Position numbers and translations under genes: made by a program
In this document: piece after piece, positions 44,179-54,400 of the stretch
Numbering within the stretch: the stretch's first letter is position 1
Layout of the letters: each line of letters starts with the position of its first letter
The notes under the pieces: generated by a model
What the model saw: the letters and a program-made list of their open reading frames with translations, nothing else
Told to the model about the DNA's origin: nothing
Database searches by the model: none
Assembly (NCBI GenBank): GCA_900109895.1
Contig: FOBR01000025.1
Span: 1 to 64,000, forward strand
Direction of reading: 5' to 3'
From: a bacterium A37T11
GTDB lineage: Bacteria > Bacteroidota > Bacteroidia > Sphingobacteriales > Sphingobacteriaceae
DNA: 64,000 nucleotides

Positions 44179-45224
44179 TTTGTTTCTTTTAAGTTTTTAA
44201 GTACTGGTACCAGACGTTCGGCACCTTCCTGCAATGGCAGTATTACAGGGACTCCAAATTCCGTTTCGTAGGCTATTTTAAATTGCAGCATTTCATCAGG
44301 AGAGCAGTTTTCGGTATTTAGCGCAATGGCAATCACTTTAGCCCCAAATAATCCTATTAGTTGTATTTCTGATTCCAGTGAAGGAATTTTGCCCAGATGC
44401 TCCTCCTGGTCATAATAAATGCGTTTTGGTGCATGCACCAGTACGACATGTTTGGCCTGCCCGGAGATGATAAGCTCTGAACCGCAGGGGCCTGTCGGAT
44501 TGCGAAGTGCCGATTGGCCTTCCAAAAGGATCACATCGGGTGAGGTTTCCTTGTCACAAGTAAGAATGGCATTTTCCAGTTCACCGGACACAAAATCATT
44601 GAGTGTTGAATCAAATACGAATCCATATTGCCCACCCTGCAACCATCCCGTTTGGCCGGTATAAATCATCTGTGCATTTAGACCGGCTTCGGCACACGCA
44701 GCTAATACGATGCGTGTGGTGGTGCGCTTGCCTAACGAACAGTCGGTACCCAATACGGCAACGACGGGCGTCTTCATCTTCAAAATTTCGCCCGTCCAGA
44801 AATGGAGGTCTTCCCTCCTTTTCGGCCTTCGTATATCGATCAACGCGACCGATCGCTCTTCGGCCAAGGTCTTGATATCTGGGCGGTCATTCAGGTAGTC
44901 GTGCAAGCCGTTAACAATGGATACCCCATAATAAATGGCTGTACGCACTTCATCGAGCATCGAATCGGGAAACACACCACCAGAAGTAGCCACGCCGACT
45001 ACACAATATTCCGGATTTAACACCAGGGCATCTTCTATTGAAGCTACTACTGGTATGTTTCTGGTTTTCCCATCCAATACTTCACCTGCGTCCCGCCCGG
45101 CACTGACCGGATCTACGACAGCAATGACTTGAAACCTATTACTTTCCCTTATTAATCCATGTGCTGTCTTGGCATGGATTGTATCCAATAATCCTGCTGT
45201 TAATAATATTGCTGATTGCATCAT
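44166..45224 (-). CDS. DUF1611 P-loop protein (DgcN-like D-glutamate N-acetyltransferase candidate)
   Basis: 352 residues. The N-terminal half is a Rossmann-like domain (VIAVVDPVSAGRDAGEVLDG, VVGVATSGGVFPDSM). The C-terminal P-loop domain has VAVLGTDCSLGKRTTTRIVL (Walker A GTDCSLGKRT), MIYTGQTGWLQGGQYG and VILLEGQSALRNPTGPCGSE. This is DUF1611; characterised members (DgcN) N-acetylate D-glutamate before epimerisation by DgcA. Next to a dipeptide epimerase in a murein salvage operon, D-Glu processing is the natural inference. It overlaps both neighbours (ATGA with the upstream hydrolase gene, 13 bp with the epimerase). Confidence 0.82.
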   Translation of the reverse strand: MMQSAILLTAGLLDTIHAKTAHGLIRESNRFQVIAVVDPVSAGRDAGEVLDGKTRNIPVVASIEDALVLNPEYCVVGVATSGGVFPDSMLDEVRTAIYYGVSIVNGLHDYLNDRPDIKTLAEERSVALIDIRRPKRREDLHFWTGEILKMKTPVVAVLGTDCSLGKRTTTRIVLAACAEAGLNAQMIYTGQTGWLQGGQYGFVFDSTLNDFVSGELENAILTCDKETSPDVILLEGQSALRNPTGPCGSELIISGQAKHVVLVHAPKRIYYDQEEHLGKIPSLESEIQLIGLFGAKVIAIALNTENCSPDEMLQFKIAYETEFGVPVILPLQEGAERLVPVLKNLKETKCTS

Positions 45225-47638
45225 TTACCTTTTATATATTCATAGAAAAACTCTGAGATCAGAGATAATGGTTTTTTAGCTTGCTCCACCGGAACATCAC
45301 CAGACAAAAGTACCAATACATATTTTCGTCCATCTGGCAGGTACACAATGCCTGAATCATGGCAAATAAGCGGAAGCCCGCCTGTTTTATGGGCTACCTT
45401 TACATTGGCTGGTAAGCGCGCTGGTATGACACTTTTAAAATATTGATTTTTCAGAATCGCTATCATCGCATCACTTGATTGCTTATTAACCAAGGTACCT
45501 TGTGCCATTTTTTCAAAAATAAGCATCAAATCATATGCCGTAGTAGTGTTATTCAATCCCTTTTCATACGCTTTACTATCCTCTACGCCTCTTAAAACTT
45601 TGATATCTTTAGCCCCGATCCCTTTCATCATTTTCATCACATTTTTTGCGCCTACTAAATTAACCAAATTATTTGTTGCCAGATTGCTGCTACGGGTAAT
45701 CATTCGCTGCAAAAGGTCATCTATGGTAGTTTTTTTTCCAATGAGCTTATACAACGCCTGTTCACTGTCGTTTAAAGGATATTGGGAATATTTACTTCCA
45801 TCAACGATACTTTTGAAAAGATTTATAACAGTCACTGAATCACTTATGGAAAACTTACCTTTATCAGCCTGTTCGAATACTTCGGCCATGACGGGTGTTT
45901 TCATCGTACTAGCGGCGTGAAAACTATCTTTTTCATTCAGAAAAAACGTTTCGCCTGTCTGCAGATCCTTATATGCAACTGCAAAGTGGCCTTTCGGAAA
46001 TTTAGCCGTTTGTGCTAAAATCCTTTTCCTGAGTGTTGTAGTATCTAAAATAGCCATTGGATTGGGGGTAGGTAACAACCGCTCAAATTCATTGTCGGCA
46101 CCGTTAAAATTACTAATAAATCGGATCTCACGGATGGTATGGTCCGGGTTTACGATAAAATTAACATAGGGGGCATCACCCATGTTAGGCACCTGATAGT
46201 GCTGCACAAATAGGTCGCCCTGAAAGTGGGTCAAATAACCGTCGTATTTAGGTGCCTTCGGAAAGCGCATGTAAAGCCCTTTTTCTTTTAAATCGACAAT
46301 TACGTCCCCAATCAACGGTTCGGTGTATGCACCAGTATATTTTTCCAGAGGCAAAGACATCCGCAGCGTAGAGTCTGGCTTGATCTGACTACGCCTTCTG
46401 CTAGTTGAATCGCTTGCGGCCAAGTCTTTGTCGTATGACTTTTTATATCCGCTCACCCAATCAAAGGCTGGAACTCCCAAGTTATAATCAACTATGTGAT
46501 TAATAATGCTCCAAAACGCTTCGCCTGACAATTGATTGGTCAACACCACAACTCCCAGCTTTAGTTCAGGAAGCATGGCTATCTGCGACACGAAACCTGT
46601 CAATAATCCTCCATGGCCGACAACCTGGTGCCCACGGTAATCGTAGGTTCTGAAGCCGAGGGCGTAGCCTGAAAAATTACGCTGATTGGGTGCTAACCAA
46701 ACCGGCTCCTTGGTGATGGGCATGGGCCGTATGATCTTCCAAAGTTGCTTAGTCGCATCAGGGGTAAAAATCCGCCCATGTTCAGGCGTCATGCCCGAAT
46801 CAAGTTGCGTAATAAGCCACTTGGACATGTCCAGGGCGGAGGAAGAAATGCCACCTGCCGGATCACCGACGTCTCCAATATTCAGGTCGTAAAAATTGTC
46901 GATTGATTTCAATTGTCCTTTTCTCCTGGCATGCGCAACTGCAAAATTGGGTTGGTCCTTGAGCGTAGAATACCGGCTAACGCTGTTTTTCATCCCCACA
47001 ACATCAAAAATGCGGGTTTTTACAAAATCTTCCCATTCCATTCCAGATACTTTTTTGATGATCTCTCCTGCTGCCAAATACAAAATATTGTCGTAGGCAT
47101 AAACTGTTCGAAAATCGTATTGTAGGGGAATATCTTTCAGCTTGCGAAGTAATTCTTCACGTGTATACAAGGAGGGTGGAAATAATAGCAGGTCATTGAC
47201 GTAGGACGGCAAGCCACTCTGGTGTACCAGTAAGTCACGTACGGTAAGATGCATGGTCACATAATCGTCAGACATGCGGAACCACGGAAGGTGCTCAATC
47301 ACTTTGTCTTCCCAATTGAGCTTACCTTCTTCTACCAACATAGCCAGCGATGTTGACGTAAATGCTTTGGTATTGGAAGCAATATTAAACAGGGTGTTCT
47401 CATCCACCTTTTCCGGACTTCCAAGTTTTTTGATGCCATAGCCTTTTGCCAGCCAGATTTTGCCATCTTTGACAATACCCACCGCTATACCCGGCACTTG
47501 AAATTTTTCAAGTACTTCCTGCAAATAGCTATCCATATCTGGAGGAATTATTTTATCTGCCTGTGCAGTTGCTCCTTGCATCCACATAAGGCAAGCAATG
47601 ACAATGACAAAACACCTATTTACTTTGTATCTATTCAT
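45221..47638 (-). CDS. Two-headed serine hydrolase: class C-like plus class A beta-lactamase-like domains
   Basis: 805 residues with signal peptide (CFVIVIACLMWMQGATAQA). Residues about 35-390 are a class C/esterase-type domain: SxxK is SNTK (88-91), YDN (182-184), and HGG (342-344) in place of KTG. A lipocalin-like DUF3471 region follows (about 425-520). Residues about 530-805 are class A-like: STMK (577-580), SSN (650-652, the SDN loop), EKGLN (692-696, matching Glu166/Asn170) and KTG (751-753). All catalytic positions of both types are present in one chain. In this operon it likely cuts murein stem peptides (DD-peptidase/endopeptidase) or inactivates beta-lactams; sequence does not decide. 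It starts 12 bp after the S9 gene. Confidence 0.88.
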   Translation of the reverse strand: MNRYKVNRCFVIVIACLMWMQGATAQADKIIPPDMDSYLQEVLEKFQVPGIAVGIVKDGKIWLAKGYGIKKLGSPEKVDENTLFNIASNTKAFTSTSLAMLVEEGKLNWEDKVIEHLPWFRMSDDYVTMHLTVRDLLVHQSGLPSYVNDLLLFPPSLYTREELLRKLKDIPLQYDFRTVYAYDNILYLAAGEIIKKVSGMEWEDFVKTRIFDVVGMKNSVSRYSTLKDQPNFAVAHARRKGQLKSIDNFYDLNIGDVGDPAGGISSSALDMSKWLITQLDSGMTPEHGRIFTPDATKQLWKIIRPMPITKEPVWLAPNQRNFSGYALGFRTYDYRGHQVVGHGGLLTGFVSQIAMLPELKLGVVVLTNQLSGEAFWSIINHIVDYNLGVPAFDWVSGYKKSYDKDLAASDSTSRRRSQIKPDSTLRMSLPLEKYTGAYTEPLIGDVIVDLKEKGLYMRFPKAPKYDGYLTHFQGDLFVQHYQVPNMGDAPYVNFIVNPDHTIREIRFISNFNGADNEFERLLPTPNPMAILDTTTLRKRILAQTAKFPKGHFAVAYKDLQTGETFFLNEKDSFHAASTMKTPVMAEVFEQADKGKFSISDSVTVINLFKSIVDGSKYSQYPLNDSEQALYKLIGKKTTIDDLLQRMITRSSNLATNNLVNLVGAKNVMKMMKGIGAKDIKVLRGVEDSKAYEKGLNNTTTAYDLMLIFEKMAQGTLVNKQSSDAMIAILKNQYFKSVIPARLPANVKVAHKTGGLPLICHDSGIVYLPDGRKYVLVLLSGDVPVEQAKKPLSLISEFFYEYIKGK

Positions 47639-47650
47639 TAACTTTTTACG

Positions 47651-49759
47651 TTAAATTATTTTTTTTAAGAGTTTTTTTTCCAGGAAATCAGCGATGGCCT
47701 GATCGACCATGACCTGATGCTCGTATTTAAGCCAATGATGCGTTTCATCGGGCACCATCAATGTTTCAATGTCCACTTGTTTTTTGCCAAGTCGATTCAG
47801 CAGGTCGATCGTCTCGTGAAAATCCACGTTTCCATCGTCGTCGCCGTGGATAAATAATACGGGCGACGTCCAGCTATCTACATAGGAAACCGGAGAGGAT
47901 TCTTTGGCCAACCTGATCGCCAGATCTTTGTCGGGAGCTGGTTCGGCGCTCAGGACAGAAACCCGGCCCATGAAATTATGAACGCCGTGCACATCCACGC
48001 CGGCAGCAAACAGTCTGGAATCCCGGCCCAAGGCCAAGGCCGTCAAAAACCCGCCATAAGATCCTCCGTATACGCCTATCCTACCCGCGTCAACCTGCGG
48101 CTGTGCCGCCAGCCATTCGCCAGCAGCTTTGACATCCAGGTATTCAGATGCGCCGTAACGACCGGCTGCAGGTGGATTGTGAAATTCAGTGCCGTAGCCG
48201 ATGCCCAGCCGATAGTTCACGGACAGGACCACAAAGCCTCTGCTAACGAGGTATTGATTGAGCGCATAGGTATTGGAATAATAATCTCCGTAGTTCCAGC
48301 CCAGCAGCATTTGCCGAGAGGGCCCTCCGTGAATAAAGAGCACCGCCGGCTTTTTGGATAGCCCCTCTTTCGGTTCAAAAAGTTGCCCATAAACCGTTCC
48401 CCCGTCTGCTGCTTTGAATTCCACGCGTGTAGGAACCACCTGTGGCGTTTTAGCCAGTGTTTCAGGTATCAGCTTTCGGCCGATCAGATCCAGCTTTTTG
48501 TCACCGGATAAATTCAGGATGGCCGGAATACCCGGCTGCACAGCCGTCGCGCTGACCAAGGCCAGGCGCTGCCCGTCACCGGTAAATACCGGAAAAGTTT
48601 CCAGGCCTGAGCCGGGCGTCAATACCTTCAACTTTGCTTTATCAACCGGCACGCTTACAATGTGCCGCCTGTCTATATCGTCCTTATCGGGACCGGTATT
48701 GGCACTGAACACCAGCGTGCATTTATCGGGGCTAAGCCCGATGTGCTCGGCCATAAAATGCCCCGGCGTCAATAAAAGCGGTTGGCCACCTTCTGCAGGC
48801 ATGCTGTACAAATGTGGCCAGCCGTCCAGGTTAGACAAAAACACGATCCGGTCCTTTGCCGCCCAGTGAAGGTTGAAGCTTCCATTCGTATTGGGAATTG
48901 ATCCGCGCAGGTTGACGGGAGACTTCCAGCGCTCCTTCGCCTCTCCAGTACTCAAGTCGGCAATCCAAATAGCCCAGGGATCTGGCTGGTCTACGGTAAG
49001 CGAATCGGGTGCCCCCCCGGAAGGCCGCATGCGGATAAACGCCAGCTTCTTCCCATCGGGAGACCAGCGTGGCGATGCATCCCGGCTAAACGTTGGTGCA
49101 ATCCACCGGATAGGTGTTTGTTCATCCCGGTAAATGCCGATGAGCGCATGATCTTTTCGTGAAGATACAAAAACGAGCTGCGATCCGTCGGGAGACCATT
49201 TTGGCGAACTATTTTGCCCTTTTGCAAAAAATAGCCGTTTTGCTTTTTGCGAGCCATCAACCGGCGCCCGCCATATTTGTCCCTGTTCCGCAAAAACTAC
49301 CGTCTTCCCATCGGGCGATAACACCGGATAATCGCCATCAGCCAGCAACACAGGAGTACCCCCGGCAAAAGGAATGCTCCAGATTTGGACTTTTGGTTCT
49401 AAGGGTAAAGATGAGGGGTTTCTGGGTACACTTTCATCATAAGCACCATGGTCGCCCCCTTTTACATAGACCACCCGCTGACCGTCAAAAGACAGGCAAA
49501 CACTTGTGATCTCATCGCCGTTGTCCTGATCATATGCGGTCAACTTCCGCAATTGAAAATCGGGGCCTTCCGCAACGTAAATATTCCGCTTGCCCCGCTC
49601 ATTAATCGCCAAGGCAATCCTGGAGCCGGTGGCTGCTGAAGTCAGTTCGGAAGGAAATGGATAAGATGTGATCGTCTCCATATCCAACGATTGCGCATAC
49701 AATAGATTGAATGAAAATAGCAGCCATATAAATGCAATGAAAATTCTATTGCCGAACAT
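47651..49759 (-). CDS. Secreted prolyl-oligopeptidase-family (S9) peptidase
   Basis: 702 residues from ATG 49759, chosen for its signal peptide (IFIAFIWLLFSFNLLYAQS); the frame extends to ATG 49792 and GTG 49801. The N-terminal part is a TolB/PD40 propeller (APKWSPDGSQLVFVSS, ASPRWSPDGKKLAFIR). The C-terminal hydrolase domain has nucleophile Ser in GVYGGSYGGFLTAL (about 581 of the longest frame), Asp in FIHGDDDGNVDF and His in VPDETHHWLKY. S9 enzymes of this type remove dipeptides or acyl-amino acids from short peptides. In this operon it may trim murein stem peptides in the periplasm. The promoter carries the salvage box. Confidence 0.9.
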   Translation of the reverse strand: MFGNRIFIAFIWLLFSFNLLYAQSLDMETITSYPFPSELTSAATGSRIALAINERGKRNIYVAEGPDFQLRKLTAYDQDNGDEITSVCLSFDGQRVVYVKGGDHGAYDESVPRNPSSLPLEPKVQIWSIPFAGGTPVLLADGDYPVLSPDGKTVVFAEQGQIWRAPVDGSQKAKRLFFAKGQNSSPKWSPDGSQLVFVSSRKDHALIGIYRDEQTPIRWIAPTFSRDASPRWSPDGKKLAFIRMRPSGGAPDSLTVDQPDPWAIWIADLSTGEAKERWKSPVNLRGSIPNTNGSFNLHWAAKDRIVFLSNLDGWPHLYSMPAEGGQPLLLTPGHFMAEHIGLSPDKCTLVFSANTGPDKDDIDRRHIVSVPVDKAKLKVLTPGSGLETFPVFTGDGQRLALVSATAVQPGIPAILNLSGDKKLDLIGRKLIPETLAKTPQVVPTRVEFKAADGGTVYGQLFEPKEGLSKKPAVLFIHGGPSRQMLLGWNYGDYYSNTYALNQYLVSRGFVVLSVNYRLGIGYGTEFHNPPAAGRYGASEYLDVKAAGEWLAAQPQVDAGRIGVYGGSYGGFLTALALGRDSRLFAAGVDVHGVHNFMGRVSVLSAEPAPDKDLAIRLAKESSPVSYVDSWTSPVLFIHGDDDGNVDFHETIDLLNRLGKKQVDIETLMVPDETHHWLKYEHQVMVDQAIADFLEKKLLKKII

Positions 49760-49829
49760 TGTTAACAAGATTAAATTCGCGACACATATCATCCGGTACA
49801 CTCGGCAACAGATGCTATGATTGGAGGTA

Positions 49830-49903
49830 CAATTTTAAGAAAAAAATTTTGAATTAGATGCATTTTTATGAGTTATTTTTATTAAATAGGAATAAAAATG
49901 CAT
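49830..49903 (-). promoter_or_regulatory. S9-operon promoter with two facing salvage boxes
   Basis: Minus-strand TAAAATTG (49837 to 49830) is one base off TAnnTTTG. Twenty nt upstream begins ATGCATTTTTATG (plus strand, 49858-49870), and its inverted copy ATAAAAATGCAT lies at 49892-49903, a perfect 12-bp inverted repeat with 22 bp between the arms. A third copy (49951-49963) lies in the hairpin after susD. Same box and spacing as the susC and namZ promoters. Confidence 0.6.
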
Positions 49904-49940
49904 TTAACTATCCATAAATATTAATAATATCAAATTTTAA

Positions 49941-49976
49941 CCAGCAAACAATGCATTTTTATGCACTTTTTGCTGG
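49941..49976 (-). terminator. Long stem-loop after susD
   Basis: CCAGCAAA (49941-49948) pairs with TTTGCTGG (49969-49976). Inside, TGCAT and ATGCA pair around an A/T tetraloop, giving about 15 pairs with one mismatch. It starts 8 bp after the susD stop on the transcript and is not followed by a long U-run. It may end most susCD transcripts, or protect the susCD mRNA while the S9 operon uses its own promoter. The inner stem contains a copy of the salvage box. Confidence 0.5.
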
Positions 49977-49983
49977 TTACATC

Positions 49984-51420
49984 TTATTGATCCCACCAAA
50001 GCGGCGAATCGAGCGAAAATTCGGGTGGTACATTGCTGCCATTCTCATTCCGCTCATCGGCCGGATAAGCAATCCTCCTGATAAAATTGGGAAGATAAGA
50101 CGATGCACCTACTGGCATTTGGAAATCTTTGTATTCATAATCGTGGCGTCTCATATCGTTCCACGCTTCCGGGCTTAAGTAAGTCACTACGTATTTTTCT
50201 TTAAAGATTAGGTCCAGTGTTAAATTTGATGACCCTACAGCCACCATTGGATTCTTCATATAAGCGTCCCTGTCGGCAGTGGCGACACCGAGCTTATCCA
50301 TATTTGACTTAATACCGGCTAGATAAGCGGTATAGGCCCGAAACTTGTCACCAGCCCTGAATGCTGCTTCAGCCTCAATCAATTTGAGCTCGGCAAAAGT
50401 CAAAATATAAATCGGTGCTGTTTTATTGGTTAAAATACTATTCAGGCTAATATAACATTCATCGTGTATGGTATTGGCTGCACCCACATTTCCCTGGCCG
50501 TTTCGGGTACCGACATAATCACCATTTACTGTCTTGTCGGTAATCTTTGAAATCCTGGGATCAACGATACCATACTTCGTACCGTTTAGATGATTGATGA
50601 AATTATCCGAAAGCCACCCCCCCAGCAATTGGTTATTATTGTCAATGGCCAATTGGGCCCAAGGATTGTTCCCGTCGAATAAACCCATCTTCGCCTCATC
50701 GGCTTCGGATGCATAAGAGCTTTCAAGGGCACTCAGCACCGAATTTGGGTCGTAGGATGATTTCTTTGATACCTTATTCAGAAAACGGGATTTGATTCCA
50801 TAGGCCGTTTTGATCCAGGCAGCTTTCTTTCCCTGATGGATCAAGTCATTGGCGGAATCTAATGTGACCGTTGCATCCGTCTTGTTCAATAACGCTATAC
50901 TTTCATCGATCAATTTGAGCGAGGTTTGGTACAGCGATTCTTCTGAGTCAAATGCCGGTGTCAATACTTTAGAAGCTCCCAATGCTTCCGAATAGGGAGC
51001 ACTGCCCCAAGTATCTGCCACGAACCCCAACTGATAGGCCAAAAGAAGTTCGCCAACCGCCTGATGATCTGTGGCACCAAGCTCCTTAGCCTTGTTGATC
51101 ATATCATACAGATCTGACATTGCATAATACACGTTATTCCATTGTGAGGAATTGTCTGTAATCTGGTAAGTATCGGAAGCGGCACCTGCCGTAGGGCTTG
51201 CCGTGTATTGCACGTAGGGTGCATCAAGCGCACCAAAACGCTGTGTATTAAGCCCGGCTTTCTGCGTAGCCGTAGAAAGCAGTGCATTGATAGGAGGATT
51301 TTGCACAAGGTTTGGATTATCGTTCAGGTCAAAATAATCTCCGCATCCCTGCAGAAGCAATGGGGCTATGATCGCGTAAACAATTTTTATTAAATTAGCA
51401 CGTATTTTCATGATCGTCAT
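49984..51420 (-). CDS. SusD-like lipoprotein (SusD_2 type) of the salvage locus
   Basis: 478 residues; start at residue 1 or at MKIRANLIKIVYAIIAPLLL (residue 4). The lipobox is LLLQGCGDYF. Conserved blocks of the smaller SusD_2 group: YDMINKAKELGATDHQAVGE, LLAYQLGFVADTWGSAPYSE, NDLIHQGKKAAWIKTAYGIK, APIYILTFAELKLIEAEAAF and FKEKYVVTYLSPEAWNDMRR. The group is often linked to peptide or non-starch cargo. With the SusC 2 bp upstream it would capture fragments at the surface; the downstream genes point to muropeptides. A strong stem-loop follows the stop. Confidence 0.9.
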   Translation of the reverse strand: MTIMKIRANLIKIVYAIIAPLLLQGCGDYFDLNDNPNLVQNPPINALLSTATQKAGLNTQRFGALDAPYVQYTASPTAGAASDTYQITDNSSQWNNVYYAMSDLYDMINKAKELGATDHQAVGELLLAYQLGFVADTWGSAPYSEALGASKVLTPAFDSEESLYQTSLKLIDESIALLNKTDATVTLDSANDLIHQGKKAAWIKTAYGIKSRFLNKVSKKSSYDPNSVLSALESSYASEADEAKMGLFDGNNPWAQLAIDNNNQLLGGWLSDNFINHLNGTKYGIVDPRISKITDKTVNGDYVGTRNGQGNVGAANTIHDECYISLNSILTNKTAPIYILTFAELKLIEAEAAFRAGDKFRAYTAYLAGIKSNMDKLGVATADRDAYMKNPMVAVGSSNLTLDLIFKEKYVVTYLSPEAWNDMRRHDYEYKDFQMPVGASSYLPNFIRRIAYPADERNENGSNVPPEFSLDSPLWWDQ

Positions 51421-51422
51421 TC

Positions 51423-54400
51423 TTAGAAGCCAACATTAAGGGTAAACAAAAAACTACGCACCGCCGGGTAGGTCATCCCGGAAAAAGCATCCACGTTGGA
51501 CCCACTATTGGTAGTGGTACTTTCTGGATCAAAGCCCGTGTAACCGGTCCATAGAAACAAATTATTGCCGGTTACCGAAACCTGCACTTTTTTAAAAAAA
51601 CTGCTTTTTATCCAGCTATTCGGAAAGGTGTAACCAATAGATGCAGAACGTAAACGAAACCATGATGCGTCTTCCACGAATTTTTCCGAGTTCCCTCGGT
51701 CAATTAACCGATAATACCCGTCGCCATAATTCCGACCTGTCGACGGATCCACACCCTGCCCAAGCCAAACCTCTTTAGTATTGGTGGTGCCATCAGCCAA
51801 TACTCCTTCAAATACCTTGTGGTCGTTCCGGTTTTCAGTACTTTTAGCGATTCCGAAAGCCGAATAGAAGTTAGCCAATTGATTGTAGCGATCCTGTCCT
51901 ACCTGAGCATCAAACAAAATGGAAAAAGACCATTGTTTATACGTAATGGAATTCATCCAACCGCCAATCCAATCTGGTTGCGTATTACCCAATTTCTTGG
52001 TATCGGCCACATTTTCCAATATTGGAAAACCATCCGCACTGATCAAAAGGGGCCTTTTTTTGTCTATCTCCTTTCCCTTATCCAAGCCTGCTTTAATTTC
52101 ATCTTCTGTATAATACCGTTTAAATGCCCTTCCATAAAGCTCCCCGTAGGGTTCTCCCGGAATCAGGATCATCGACACATTTGAGCTCAAATATCCAAAC
52201 TCGGAACCTGCCGTGATCTGTTTCAAGTCTGGTCTCAACGACACAACCTTATTACGGTTTGCTGAAAAATTTAAGGTCGTTTCCCACGTAAAATCCGGAG
52301 ACTTTAAGAGTGATGCGTTCACCGTTAACTCAATACCCTGATTACGAAGGCTCCCAGCGTTTACAGCTGCTGTTACATATCCGATGGTAGAAGATACCGG
52401 AATTTTTATTATCTGGTCCTTACTCAACGAATGGTAATAATTGGCATCAAAGCCCAAACGGCCTTTAAAAAAAGTCATGCTCAGGCCTGCTTCATAGGTA
52501 TCCGTAAATTCAGGTTTCAGCGCCGGGTCACCAAGCAATTTTGGTCTTGTGAAACCAGTATAACCCGTGGGCAACCCCGTATACGCGGCAAATCCTGTAC
52601 TGGTGGAATAAGGATCCGCGTCTTTTCCTATCCGGGCGTATGAAAAGCGCACTTTTGTATTGCTAATTACCTCTGGAAGGTGAACATGGTCTGAGAGAAT
52701 GTAACTCAGACTGGCCGAGGGATAAAAGAACGAATTATTAGGACTTAAAAGGGAGGAGGTGACGTCGTTTCTGCCGGTTATGGTGAGGTACAGATAATCC
52801 TTGTAATTAAGTGACAACTCGCCAAAAACACCCATTAACCGATATTTTTCCATATAGGTACTGGCTTCCAGGAATTTTGCATTCTGCAGTTCAAACCAAT
52901 CATAAATGGTTAAGTTAGAACCATCAGTTCCATCCTGCGTGATGTTGCGGTCGTATAGCTCGTGACCTAATCTTAATGTTCCTGAAAAATCATTTGAAAA
53001 TTTATGATCTGCACTTACAATGAAGGTACTGTTTAGGGTGCGGAATTTGTTGCTATACACATTGATGATCCCATAACCCGGATATTGAAGAGACCCATTG
53101 TCGCCTACCTTTAGTTCCCCTACCAGATCCTGAAACCCCGGTGCGGTATTCCGTCGGTTATCCCGATACGCATCCAAACCAAGGCGATATGAGAAATTGA
53201 GCCATTTGAGCGGCTGATATGAGAAATTCACATTTCCCAGCATGCGCAGCACATCATCCCTAAATAAATTTGTTTCCGCCACATAACGCGGATTAGTGGT
53301 CGTACCATAGGTACGCATTGTGTTGTTTTCATTGATGTAATCATTGATATCATGCCGGGGAGACCAGTAGGTGAGTTCTTCAATGTATCGCCCTGCATTA
53401 CTACGGTTTCCTCCTGAATTTGTCACGTTCAGGCTAGCTCCTGCTGTGAATTTTTCACTCGGTTTGTACGTGGTATTTATCCGTCCCTGATAATTTTTAA
53501 AATCAGACGCAGGCATCACCCCATTTTGATTTAGTTGCGATAGCGATGACAAAAAGTTCATCTTTTCGGATCCACCGGAAAACGTCAAGTTATTCCGGTA
53601 CTGGTTGCCCGTTTGGAATGCGTTTGACATTTTATATAAATGAGCAGGATGAGTGGGATCCAGCGCTTTGGCTTCCTCGACCGTAGGTCCCCAGGAGGGC
53701 CAAAAACTATTCGGATCGTATTCTCCATGCCACCCTTGCGAATAGATATCCTGCACTTCTGGATATTTATTCACGTTTTCAAAACCTGCTATCCCCTGAT
53801 AATTGATCTGTACCGATCCAGATTTACCTGACTTTGTAGTGATCACAACAACCCCATTAGCACCACGCAGTCCATACAGAGCAGTGGCTGCACCACCTCT
53901 TAAAATATTTATAGAGGCAATATCTTCTGGATTAATATCCACCGCACGATTACTCATTCCGCGACCAGAAGCACCTGTACCCTGAATCGAAGTATTGTTA
54001 TCCATTAATAACCCGTCGATGACAAACAAAGGCTGATTTGCCTTTTCGGGATCTATTGAATTTATTCCACGTATTTGTATCCTTGTACCCTGTCCGGGTG
54101 CTCCACCGGTACTACTGATGGTGACACCCGCAATTTTGCCCTGCATGGCATTTAAAACATTCGGCTGTTTATTTGCATTTAGGTCTGCAGAAGAAACTGT
54201 TTGGGCTGTGTAACCCAGCGATCGCTCCTGCCGCTTAATACCCAATGCTGTCACCACTACTTCATCTAAATTAGAAGCTGCTTTTTTAAGGACTGCATTT
54301 ATTATACTTCCATTATTAACTGGCACCCTCAGAGTTTCCATCCCAACAAAAGTAAATACCAAGGTCGCCCCTGAACTGGCAGTAATGCTATAGTGCCCGG

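Noticed and set aside
48414-48869. 151-codon plus-strand frame within the S9 peptidase gene
   Set aside because: Antisense shadow of a conserved propeller domain; no start signal or family resemblance.
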